Shown: one piece after another, positions 43,901 through 61,450 of the stretch
Layout of the letters: each line of letters begins with the position of its first letter
How positions within the stretch are numbered: the stretch's first letter is position 1
Position numbers and translations under genes: made by a program
Notes under the pieces: model-generated
Told to the model about the DNA's origin: nothing
Databases searched by the model: none
Seen by the model: the letters and a program-made list of their open reading frames with translations, nothing else
Source of the DNA: Strongylocentrotus droebachiensis
Taxonomy: Eukaryota; Echinodermata; Echinoidea; Camarodonta; Strongylocentrotidae
DNA: 64,000 nucleotides
Direction of reading: 5' to 3'
Assembly (NCBI GenBank): GCA_035222895.1
Contig: JAVYIG010005351.1
Span: 62,001 to 126,000 of the forward strand

Positions 43901-43968
43901 ATTGTATCGACAGAATCCAGCAATTCTTTCATCAACTGTTTCGTCAATTTCCTGCAGGTGGCCATCAT
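37020..43968 (-). CDS. PGP: HAD-family phosphatase, phosphoglycolate/glycerol-3-phosphate phosphatase (PGP) or chronophin (PDXP) type, complete
   Basis: Minus-strand exons: 43968-43884, 43073-43006, 42152-42060, 41329-41189, 40253-40191, 39172-39022, 37983-37884, 37242-37020. Phase closes to 307 residues (306 if the second Met is used); human PGP has 321 and PDXP 296. HAD motif I is DCDGVLW (Asp26 nucleophile, Asp28; split by an intron after the second Asp), motif [11 protein letters not shown] (Thr59), motif III Lys222 in LGKPSKFMF, motif [13 protein letters not shown] (Asp247, Asp252). Between motifs II and III lies a C2-type cap with [25 protein letters not shown] and FIGTN. These are family hallmarks. 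The enzyme is a cytosolic Mg-dependent phosphatase that removes phosphate from 2-phosphoglycolate and glycerol-3-phosphate (PGP) or pyridoxal phosphate (PDXP). FGTAYC, VGTGSLVR and INPERT-like VNPERT favour PGP, but substrate cannot be settled here. It is head to head with the KIAA0930 homologue. Confidence 0.93.
37450..37606. repeat. Long hairpin (foldback) in phosphatase intron 7
   Basis: Left arm AATATTGGCTGAGATATGAC... is the inverse of right arm ...GGTCATATCTCAGCCAATA. The inner arms AGTGTTATTTTGCTCTGGTT and AACCAGACCAATATAACACT also pair, with a few-base loop near 37530. Arms are about 75 bp. The transcript would fold into a near-perfect hairpin. Confidence 0.8.
38574..38700 (+). repeat. 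GAGA-rich microsatellite
   Basis: Interrupted (GA)n in phosphatase intron 6. Ser/Leu-rich frames on the minus strand here are repeat artefacts. Confidence 0.85.
38811..38971. mobile_element. TACAGTCAAACC-family MITE, best-preserved copy
   Basis: TACAGTCAAACCAGTCTATA at the left against GGTTTGACTGTA at the right; TA immediately at each end fits a TA-type target duplication. 161 bp, no coding. In phosphatase intron 6. Confidence 0.85.
39663..39879. mobile_element. TACAGTCAAACC-family MITE, longer copy
   Basis: Inverted ends TACAGTGAAACC and CTAAAGCAGGTTTGACTGTA with an internal partial duplication of the GGTCTTTATAGACAGG segment. In phosphatase intron 5. Confidence 0.8.
40343..40985 (+). repeat. 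ACT trinucleotide array, about 640 bp
   Basis: Long (ACT)n with scattered changes (GCT, CCT, ATT). On the minus strand it reads as poly-Val/Ala in one frame; that frame is not a gene. It sits in phosphatase intron 4. Confidence 0.95.
41421..41698. mobile_element. Foldback element in phosphatase intron 3
   Basis: GGGTAATTCCATATATTAGT at the left and TTTATGGAATTATACCC at the right are inverted. The arms continue inward through GTGACCCACTT / AAGTGGGTCCC and GACTGAGTAAAGACTTAAAT / CAGTCTTTACTCAG for about 110 bp. Non-coding. Confidence 0.8.
42252..42655 (-). pseudogene. LINE ORF2 C-terminal fragment, phosphatase intron 2
   Basis: Minus strand: [58 protein letters not shown], the C-terminal region typical of RTE-like/related endonuclease-reverse transcriptases. 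Catalytic RT is absent. The 3' end is ATGGCACATAGAAGAAGAAG, the same end as the copy at 36791. 5'-truncated, in the same orientation as the host gene. Confidence 0.8.
43190..43265 (+). repeat. Dispersed repeat copy (partner at 34505-34590)
   Basis: GGAGATGGTCACCAGTTTCC...AATTAATGGGTGTACAAG matches the other copy; unknown family. Confidence 0.6.
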
Positions 43969-44578
43969 TCTTCAAAAGTTTGCCGCACTGTCGATGTCAC
44001 AAAGATCATTACGTAATCAACCGGCTGACGCCTACTGCAAAAAGTGGGCGGGGTCGATTGGTGTCACGCGCGCCACACCCACAATTACTTTCACGGTGAC
44101 AATGTTTTCCATGCATGGCAAAATGAAGACTTTTCTGCTGGAGGGTGGGTGGGGGGGGGGGTGAAAACAAGAAAACAAGCAATTTAGCCAGGCCGACACT
44201 ACACAATAACATTTCACTTTAATTAGGCCTAGGCCTACTGCTTTTCAATTTGGTGTAGGCTAGTCATTTAGTTGGATAGAATAGATTTAGCTCATTATTA
44301 TATTTTTCTTTTCTTATTTTACAATTTTTGGGAGGGGGGGGGGATGGGGTGATAGGACATCTCTCTATGTAGGGCGTGTAGACACGGACAATTAACAAAT
44401 ATTTTTTAATAAAATCGGTTCAGTGATGTGTCAATCATTAGGGGGGGGGGGATGCATCAGGATTCTACAAAAAGGGGCGCGGGTAGGGCTTAATTACCAT
44501 GGCAATTACGAAAACAAAATTGGCCTACCTGCATATGAGAATTTTAAAAAATAAAAGAAGGAAAGACAGAACAGAACG

Positions 44579-44612
<34 letters not shown>

Positions 44613-45771
44613 GGTGAAGGGAGTGGGCTGGCGGGGTCGCCATTTCACAATTGTTTAGGTGCCTTTTAAATTTTCGTAGTACAATATTGAAGGAGACTGG
44701 TCCACATTGAACCAGTGGACACATTTTTTGTTTTTGAATGTGCTAATTATAATTAGGTAGGCCTACCCATACAAATCCAACTTTAACAGGCGACCGCCTG
44801 TGCCCCGTTATGCCATCTACTCCCCATCTACGTGATAAGGGGAAGGGGGGGGGGGTCCTGTTGGAGTTTTCATGAAATGAAATAGATAACATGATATATA
44901 AGCCAGATGATGATTGTAGCTAAAACTGAGCTAGGTAGGTGACTTAATCAGGCAGGGGCGGATCCAGCCTGCGTCAAGGGTGGAGGCCCAATAGGTGAGA
45001 AAATATCTAGCGGCGAATAAGCGGGGGGAGGGGGTGTGTGGAATGAGCAGATTTTTTTGTTTTGCTCAACAGGTGGGGGGGGGGGGGGGGTAAATGAGCA
45101 CAACATTTTAATATTGTATTTTTTCTCAATGGGGTGGGGGGGGGGGGCGGAGGAGGGTTAGTGAGCACTATTTGTTTCAATCAACACCCCCCCCCCTTGA
45201 GGAATATTTTTTTTAATAATTTTTTTTAAACAATGTTGTTGTTACCAGGGGTGGGGGCACGTCTTCTCTTATTTTTTTAAAAGGTAAAATTGTGGTTGCC
45301 GCATATTTGTATTTTACTTCTTTGGTTGGCACTTTAAGAGGGGCGGTGATCACGCCGTGGCATCGATTCGTCTAGAATCTAAATAGAACCATCAATTCAG
45401 ATAGGAATATTTAAAAAAAAATCACTTCCTGGGCCCCTTATTCTTATAAATAGTTGAGATTGATCCAAATCAATCGCAACTTTGCAGTATCCTATTTTTA
45501 TATAAATCACAAATAAGTTTCAACTTTTTACAAGACGGTGCCCATGATCTTGTACACTCGTTAAATTGGCAACTTCACACATTGTGAACTTTGAATGGGC
45601 TACCTTCATTTCATACCTCGGCATGATAGAAAAATTGCTGGTAGTTTCAATTCACCCGGTCAATGTTGGAAACGGGAAGGGGGCGTGCAAGTGTGATAAC
45701 AAAAAGATCTAGGAACGATTTTTACTTCAACTCGAAATGATATTTGACGGCTAATCCTGGTCGACTTAATA
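43969..45771. promoter_or_regulatory. Divergent spacer between the phosphatase and the KIAA0930 homologue
   Basis: About 1.8 kb between two start codons facing away from each other, so it holds both promoters and 5' UTRs unless non-coding exons lie elsewhere. No TATA box can be assigned with confidence. It contains at least six + strand G-runs of ten or more bases or dense G clusters (about 44145-44161, 44331-44350, 44441-44451, 44846-44855, 45074-45091, 45130-45148), a GA microsatellite at 44580-44610, and imperfect tandem units at 45040-45195. Confidence 0.6.
44580..44610 (+). repeat. GA microsatellite
   Basis: Uninterrupted (GA)n of about 30 bp, directly visible, in the divergent spacer. 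Confidence 0.9.
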
Positions 45772-53589
<7,818 letters not shown>

Positions 53590-55334
53590 CACGCGGTTGC
53601 CATGGAAACGCCCTGTCAACATCCGACCCATCTCAGGTTTTTAGGTAGCGTAGGAAACCCAGTACGAACAAATTAATAGTAGCTAAGAAATGATTTCAAT
53701 TTGTAGTATTTTACAAAAACGACCACAATAACTTTTTTCTAGAACTATATTTCATAGTCAAATTTTGTTATTTCATTTATTGAAACCCTGGACAAATTAA
53801 TAGTAGCTAAGAATTGATTTGAATTTGTAGTATTTTACAAAAACAATGACAATAACTTTTTTCTAGAAATATATACATGTATATCGCAGTCAAATTTTTC
53901 AATTCCATTTATTAGAACCATGAAGCTAAAGAGTGCTGTATAGTATGTTACAGGCAATCTGTAAACGTGGATAATTTATCAGCTTGATATCTTATATCTT
54001 AATGCTTGTTCAGATATGAACTGGTAACCGTGGCAAGTTTTGTATATGAACATGAACAGCAAATGTACACAACACAGGTCCTACGTGCAAACAGATAAAA
54101 TATTTGAAAGTCTATCAGCAAGCAATCGATTGAAGCAAGCATGTACAAAAATTAGACATTTATTCCAGCCAAGTCTGCTTTCCTGTACAGTGACTCGACC
54201 AAAGTTCATTCACTTAATTGAGAGCGTAATAACAATGAGATTTTTTACTCGCAATTTGGTCAACACAGGCAAGTTTTCTTGATGGTCAACTGCTCCTGGG
54301 CAACTGCTAATTTGTAACACAGTTACATGATTCTATCACCATTCCTTTCCTAGTTTTAGATATAGATTTCAGATAGGCCTACCTCATCACACAATGTGAG
54401 GCTTATAACCATAATGCATAGTGGTGCCATGCGTTATAATCGGAGGCTGCTGCATTGGCACTTACATGAATGTGTACAGCTTTAAGACTGCACACCTTAC
54501 GATTCCACTGCGTTCTGATTTTTTAAAGGAGGTGTAGCATGGCAAATACTGGTTAACGCCATCTACGACTTCTTTTGACAACTGCACGTAAACGAATAGA
54601 CTTGATTAACGGTCAGCGCGCGCTAGCGTTCGAGAAACAGACCGAACTTCTCCTCACTCTTCGGTTTTGTGTATGTTGCATGCACGTGAAGTACTGCGGT
54701 CGCATCGTCCGTAGTCGTATTATACCCGATTGGGCTCAAGTCAGGCCACGAGAAAGAAATCCCAATTGCAGGGCAGATCAGAAAGTGTGCAGTGGCTTTA
54801 ATTAAGGTGTAAATTTAAATCTGTGTGGCGCTGTTAAGAGTTTAACAGTAATCTTAGAGTAATTGTACAGAAGAAAAAGAAAAGAAATTGCTCAGTTGGA
54901 TGTGCATGTAAAGTGTATAGACAAGTGCGCTTGGAATCGCAAAAGCTGCTAGCCATGAAATTATCCTTGGGGGAAACTCGAGATTAAATGCACAGGCTTG
55001 CTTTTGTGAACGATTGTGGAAAGGTTTTGTGCTTTATACATAGGAGCTTGTACAATATTCAACGTCAATAATTTTTTAGGTAAAACAAAATGATGTGCTT
55101 GTTATGGACCTGACAAACAATGAAATGTATCGTAGCTCATATTAAAATGAAGGGCATTGCTACATTCATTGTAAATATACTACAATGTAATATACATACA
55201 ATATTGTAAATATACTACAATGTTACTACATCTTATTGTAGATATACTACAATATACACTTGCAGTACTTTTGCTGTAGTACTATACCCTATTCCTTCCT
55301 CTTCTTTAACATCACCTTTAAGTGAATCAGGTAA

Positions 55335-55387
55335 AAGAGAGAGAGAGAGAGAGTGATAGGATTGGGGGGGGGGGGGGGGGGGTGATG

Positions 55388-55418
<31 letters not shown>

Positions 55419-55420
55419 CT
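55335..55420 (+). repeat. GA microsatellite interrupted by an 18-base G-run
   Basis: (GA)n, then G-run at about 55364-55382, then (GA)n again. Directly visible. Confidence 0.9.
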
Positions 55421-57611
55421 ACGGTATATAACATGTAACCTGTAAAGGCTTATTTTAAATGGTAAGTAACAGACAGTATTACCATATTTTGAATTCCTGT
55501 AGTAGCATTCCTTCTGGCAAATTCTTGGAAGTTCATCAAAGTTATAGTTTTACAAGAACAAATTTCTTGATCAAGTAGACAATTGGTCTTATAGATCTTA
55601 AAACAAAAAAAATCATGTAATTATTCATTTTTTGTAAGGCTTGTCTGCACCACTGTGAAGAGGATAATTTGATTTTCTTTTTTAATTGATGTATTTATTC
55701 TAACAAAATCAATCGCAATGGCAAAATTTACAGATAGTTAAAAGAATGATTACAGTGTGCTCTTGTAGATCTTTGTGAAGCATGTTCGCACCGCTGTGAA
55801 GATGATAATTTGATTATTGTTTAATTGATGTATTTATTCACACAAAATCAATCAGGATTGAAATATTAACAGATTAAAGAATGATTACAGTGTGCACTCG
55901 TAGATCTTTGTAAAGTATGTCCGCACTGCTGTGAAGATGATAATTTTAACATGTCTTTAGCTGCTTGTTGGTTGAACTGCCTGAAAACATTCTAATCTAA
56001 TTTTAATTCAATTCACGTGTGTGACTGAAAATTGTGACCAAATCATGTGTTTTTATGTTGTATCTTATGAAGTTCAATGTCCAATGTGAAGTCATCAGGC
56101 ATATATTAGGAAATATAAGAGGAGGCACAAATTACAATTATTCCAGTTGTTGGAGGTTGGAAGTGACATGGAGTTTTTGCATCCAAAGACCATTCTTAGT
56201 CGGATGTATATATCAAAAGACAGAAATGATTTTCCATTTGAATTCCATTTTCTTGTATTTACCTCAATGTGCAAAGTTTCACAAGCTCAGTTACAATCAA
56301 AATGTATTCTTCAACCCTGCTTCATAAAGCTTTTTATCATTAACAAGTTCTAAAATTCTATGACTAATTAGCACTCAGCATATCAGATGCCACGATAACA
56401 GTAGCTTATAACAATTGTAACTTGTTATTAATAACAAGTTTTGTGAAACAGGGACCTGGACTGCCGCATTACATGTCTGTCTGGAGCTAAAAGGGATTTA
56501 ACTCTTTGTAAAAAAATATTTAAGTTAATGCCCTTTTTGCTCCAAAGAGATGGGATACTCCCGTTTTAGTTTCATCATTATAAAATATTGAAAACAGATG
56601 AACTGCCCACTTTTATTTTCAGGAAATTAATAGACTGTCCCTGCTTTCCTCAAATATTGACATATACTGTATATGCATGAGAAAAGAAATTAAGAAATTA
56701 GTATTTTTGCCTCTGCCACCAAATCTTCAAAGTGCAATATCTTAATAACTAGGTAGTAATTTCCATATCTATGACATCATCAAAGGTCAACTGAGGTCAC
56801 ATGTTTAATTTGTTTGATAGTAGAATGCGCTTCTTGATTGATATTGCAACTCAACGACCAATGATTTAAACTGTAGTTGTGGTAGCATATTTTCAAAAGA
56901 CCTACCCTCCTGTTTAATTATGAATAGTTACCAAATTATTACAGTTAAATTTTTGCGAGTGTGCGACTTTAAAGGGAAAAGCATACACTGTTTCTCTCCA
57001 GAAACTGCATAAAAGTTATTATAGGAATAAAAGTGTGCTAATTACATGTAGACCATGCTGACAGTAAGCAAAGAAAGGGCATCAAATGTATATATTGTTT
57101 TGGGCATCAGAGCTGCATTGTATCACTCTGTACTTAAATACAGTTAATTCTGCATATTAAAGTTCAATCTATTGGGACCATAACTCGTGCAAAATTCGAC
57201 CTAGGAAAGAGAAGAACACATGTTATGTGTTGTATGATCCCCCGCAAAAACAAAAACAATTATTCAACTTGGGGAAAATGCGATTTTGAATTTTACAGAG
57301 TTAGCTGTCTTGTATTTGCTTTATTGCTCCTTCAAAATGGCATTATTTGTACATTTAACAGAACAGTTGATTTTTTTGTTGATATTGTGCAATATGAAGT
57401 ATAAATTGGGTATCTTTGAGACAGAATATATTTGTATAGAGGTTGCTTTTTAATTTTAATTTTTTAATGAATTATTTACATGTCTGCATGGGACTTATAT
57501 TTTGTTGTAATCAGTTTACTGTATGATCAGACAGGTGTATTTAAAGTGAATATTTGTATGTAGGAAAGCGACACATTTATTTGATACTAACAAAAATATA
57601 ATTTAACCTTC

Positions 57612-57612
57612 A

Positions 57613-57649
<37 letters not shown>
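57612..57649 (+). repeat. TA dinucleotide repeat
   Basis: About 38 bp of alternating TA; directly visible. Confidence 0.9.
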
Positions 57650-57651
<2 letters not shown>

Positions 57652-58634
57652 AATGTTTTAGTTTTCCCTATAGCACAACTCTTCTCCCCCCCCCCCCCCC
57701 TCTTGTTTTGAAGACCATTTCTTCTTTAGAACACCTGGATTAAAATCATTAAACAAATAACAGTCAAGACTCACTTAAAAGAAAATGTTAAGTCTTAATT
57801 TTCTGCACATAATAACACAACTCTTCCACTTCTGCGCACATTTTACATGCCAAAGAACTTCAAAGGTTGTAAAACATTATTATGTCCTTTGCTTTACCAA
57901 CAGTAATATCAATACATCATGATTTTACAGTCTTTTTATGTATTTTTATGCACAATATCTCACATACTTGTCTGATCTAGAAACATTTGTAGTACTAACA
58001 ATTATTTTGTTGATTTGAAATCTTGCCAAAGAATGTTACTACCATCATCTATAATTGAGTATGTTGGTTCCAATTTTTTTATTTTGAATTGTTTGTGTTA
58101 TGGATTTGTGATTTCATAATAGTTTTTATTTCAAAATATTCAAAATTTTGGACCATGTGTATTTATACTTTTCTTTGTATAGTCTGGAAAGGGTGATCTG
58201 GGAAAGCGACTAGGCGAGATATTAATTTGTTTGTTTTTAGAATTTAATAATTTCTAGATATTTTGTTATCACATTTATCCGATATTTAACCTACAACTTC
58301 TCAGTGTCACTTTTGTGATGTTATTTTTTATTTATATATCATTGTTTTTTCATAAACTTTTGATCTAGAATACCATGAATATTGCACAAATCACATATTG
58401 TTAAAACAAATTGTTGCACTATGTTGTGCCGTTGATCAATTGAAACAATTTAAATGAAAATAATCATGAAAGTCTCTAAATTGGATATGTGTAGTGGAAT
58501 TATTAATCACTATTTTATTGTAATTAGCATTTTGGAGGTTGAATAGTGTAATTTCAATTAACAAATGGTTCATTTGTTATATGAAATATAAGAATAATTG
58601 CTGCCAATTTGCATAAGTATAGCTGATTACTGTG

Positions 58635-59130
58635 TAAGCCAATATTTTTGAGAATGAAAGGTTTGAAGGAAAAATTTGCGAGTTAAATTAATCTCAATAA
58701 AATAACTGCAAATGTTTGTCTACCTGTATGCTTCAATGTATGGTACGAACTATGGAAAAAATGCTTACAACTCTGCAGAAGTTGCTTTCAGAATGTTTAA
58801 AAAGAAATCTTTAGGGTGTTTTGGTTTGTAAGCCAATATTTTTGTGAATAAAAAGGTTGAAGGACAAATTTGCAAGTTGTGAAATTAATCTCAATAAAAT
58901 AACTGCAAATGTTTGTCTACATGTACATGTATGCTTCAATGTATGGTACAAACTGTTTTAAACAAAAAATGCTTACAACTCTGCAGAAAATGCTTTCAGA
59001 ATGTTTTAAAAGAAATCTTTAGGATGTTCTGGTTTGTAACAATTACAAATGCTTACAACTCTGCAGAAAATGCTTTCAGAATGTTTTAAAAGAAATCTTT
59101 AGGATGTTCTGGTTTGTAACAATTACAAAG
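58635..59130 (+). repeat. Nested tandem repeats containing AATAAA
   Basis: TAAGCCAATATTTTT...CTCAATAAAATAACTGC...ATGCTTACAACTCTGCAG repeats with a period of about 194-208 bp (ATGCTTACAACT at 58761 and 58969). The last part repeats again at 80 bp (59049). The AATAAA at 58696-58701 is duplicated with it, giving two candidate polyadenylation signals for the KIAA0930 transcript. Confidence 0.8.
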
Positions 59131-59283
59131 TAGAAATTCAATGTTTGTCTTATATGTATGTGGTAGATACCCGTTTTTTGAGTGACATGTAAATATTATA
59201 TTACGTTGTCAACTATTGACATAAAATTGTAGTAAAACCTTAACAAAAATGTTTTTTATGGCCATTTGTTATTAATGTCTTGA

Positions 59284-59520
59284 AGAGGGAGAGAGTGAGA
59301 AAACAGATGGAAAAACAGAGAGAGAGAGAAAGAAAGAGGAGACAGACAGACAGAGAAAGAGATACATGTAGATAGCAAGAAAGACACACACAGACATACA
59401 TAGAGAGAGGGACAGACAGAAAGAGAGAGATAGAAAGAGAGAGACACACAGACATACATAAAGAGAGAGAGAGACAGACAGATAGAGGAGACGGACATAC
59501 AGAGAGAGAGGGGGGATGTG
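59284..59520 (+). repeat. GAGA/GACAGA microsatellite
   Basis: Purine-rich (GAGAGACAGACA)n-like sequence. It generates Ser/Leu/Cys-rich frames on the minus strand that are not genes. Confidence 0.9.
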
Positions 59521-59593
59521 AGGGGGAGGGATTTGTTGGTGTTTTTGAAGTGAAAATGGATCAGAATAATTGTCATCTGAACTATTCAACCTA

Positions 59594-60141
59594 CCGTAAA
59601 TCTCCGTGTATAAGGCGCACCTGTGTATAAGGCGCACCCCTATTTTGGGGGCAAAAAAAAAAAAAAAAAAAAAAAATTGTTTTGTTGTTGTTATTGTTTT
59701 GTTGCCGAAAAACCCACCAAATAATAGTAACAATGTCGTTGTAGAAGAATGTGTGTAAGATCATTAATGTAAATTAAAAACAGGTCCAGACTCTTAAGGC
59801 TTCATGATACCAAGTGTCCCACACCAGCCTCATCACATCAGCTAGCAGAAGCACTGTGTTCTATGCCAAACATCAATAGTCATGCATGATATGAATAGAA
59901 TCCTCTAAATTTCTGACAATAGAGTACCTAGGATAGAACCTTGTACACCATTTGTTATAGAAAAAAAAATTGAGGAATTATTAAAAACTACATTTTGAGA
60001 TCTATTAGAAAGATTACTTTCAAACCAAGATGACAGACAAATTTGAGTGTTGTTGTAGTGTCCGAGTGGTGAGTCAACACACTGATTACTGAGCTGGGAG
60101 ACATTGCCAGGCATAGCGCCATAAATCGAAATCGGGAAGGG

Positions 60142-60176
<35 letters not shown>

Positions 60177-60266
60177 TTTTTTTCTGTATCTGTGTATAAG
60201 ACGCACCCCCGATTTTCAAATTTTTTCGGCGCCAAAAAAGTGCGCCTTATACACGGAGATTTACAG
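59594..60266. mobile_element. TA-flanked DNA transposon (Tc1/mariner-pogo-like, non-autonomous) with internal LINE fragment
   Basis: The left end CCGTAAATCTCCGTGTATAA and the inverse of the right end, CTGTAAATCTCCGTGTATAA, match, continuing into GGCGCAC. Each end is bordered by TA (59592-59593 and 60267-60268), the target duplication typical of Tc1/mariner/pogo elements. Subterminal repeats of TGTATAAGGCGCACC occur at both ends. Two long A-runs (about 59656-59679 and 60139-60170) lie inside. No transposase frame is visible. Confidence 0.85.
59905..60063 (-). pseudogene. Reverse-transcriptase fragment nested in the DNA transposon
   Basis: Minus-strand translation contains SSWFESNLSNRSQNVVFNNS, then SITNGVQGSILGTLLSEI, a degraded form of the RT segment with (V)PQGSILGPLLF that precedes the catalytic YxDD of CR1/jockey-type LINEs. 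A Pro appears to be lost from the PQG motif. Short non-functional remnant. Confidence 0.65.
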
Positions 60267-61367
60267 TAGTATTGTGCATGCATTGATTTTTAAAATGTAA
60301 TTTGGGGCAAAGCACTTAACGGTCTAAAGAAAACAGTATAATTACTACAACAGACCATTTCGAAACTGTGTACGTTTAAGAAAAAGCATTTATTATTTTA
60401 AATACATCTGTTGAGTTGACTGTGATTTAATGAAAAACATTTATCATACAAACTCTTGAGAAACACATGTTTCGGTAACTATGTACAAATATGTACATTT
60501 ATATAAACTTGTCATAAAAAGCATGAACACAAGGGAGTTTCATACATACAATTTTGAAACGAAATGCTCAAATACAGGAACCAAATTTAGTTTAAAGGGC
60601 TTGAGTACCACTTTGCATTTCTCATAGTGTCATACCCATATGAATTATATCTAACACATCGTTCTGTATTCAACTAATTCACTCAATTGAGGACAAAAGT
60701 AAAGTTAAACAATGGGAAAAGACTTTGACTAGGCCTCAGTTAAACTATCTTTATTTAGACTGAGTTTAAACCCAGTGGGAAATAAATCTTAGTATAAAAC
60801 AGCAAAAATATACCCCAATATAAAAATTGTTTTTGATAAAAGCAGAGAAAATATTAAATAGTATAAAATAGAGCAGTCCTAAAAAACCAGCTCCAGTATG
60901 AAAGGAAAAGCAAATTAGGGTTAAATATGTACATGTATTAAAGTAGAAAGCCTTATAAATACCTGTAAAAAAGTTTTAAAATATTACATACAAATCTATG
61001 CAGTTATACTCTCCAAGTTCAGTAGACTTTTAGTGGCAAGATTTAGAGAAGCAAATACCAACTTTACAAAACTAAGGTTGTCTCTTAACACATTAACATA
61101 CATGCATCATATCAATAGTCACTGGAAATATACTTTGTAGAATGTAAAATGGTGAATACACTAGGTGAATTTTTCCATTCTATTTCAATAAAGCATTAAA
61201 TATTGGGAGTATGTGTTCAAGTTTTCAGTTGGCAAGAATCCAAGTTAATGTTGCTTGTTTATAGATCATCCAGGATTTCTAGTGATTGTATGTATTAACA
61301 GTGGAGCATGAGTTGTCCATTAGAAAGAATTCAAAGACATCTTCCTCTTTGAGATCCACCAGGATAT
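60267..61367 (-). other. Probable 3' UTR of the minus-strand gene
   Basis: AT-rich, no coding. TTTATT at 60389-60394 (AATAAA on the minus strand) is a candidate polyadenylation signal. 61182-61360 holds two decayed tandem copies of the end of the terminal coding exon. Confidence 0.5.
60389..60394 (-). promoter_or_regulatory. Candidate polyadenylation signal for the minus-strand gene
   Basis: AATAAA on the minus strand about 975 bp after the stop codon, shortly before the DNA transposon. Not unique in the region. Confidence 0.3.
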
Positions 61368-61450
61368 CTAGTAATCATTTGTGATGAGGGCGTAAGAACT
61401 GTCAGTTGGCAAGAATCCGAAAACGTCTTTTTCGTTGAGAGCGGCCCGAG
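61182..61450 (-). repeat. Three tandem copies of the terminal exon 3' end
   Basis: The coding end (61361-61450) is repeated at about 61271-61360 and, more decayed, 61182-61270, with spacing of 86-90 bp. The second copy still translates LKEEDVFEFFLMDNSCSTV and ends at a stop, against LNEKDVFGFLPTDSSYALI then stop in the real exon. Confidence 0.85.

Larger units (their letters stand above)
53590..59593 (+). other. Probable 3' UTR of the KIAA0930 homologue and intergenic sequence
   Basis: Six kb of AT-rich sequence with no supportable coding exon. Contains GA/G-run repeats (55335-55420), a (TA)n at 57612-57649, an imperfect direct duplication around 55660-55940 (GATCTT...GTGAAGATGATAATTTGATT), and the tandem array 58635-59130. 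How far the 3' UTR extends is unknown; AATAAA occurs at 58696-58701 among others. Confidence 0.5.

Noticed and set aside
59240-59733. Overlapping Ser/Leu/Cys-rich minus-strand frames
   Set aside because: Read out of the GAGA/GACAGA repeat and an A-run; not genes.
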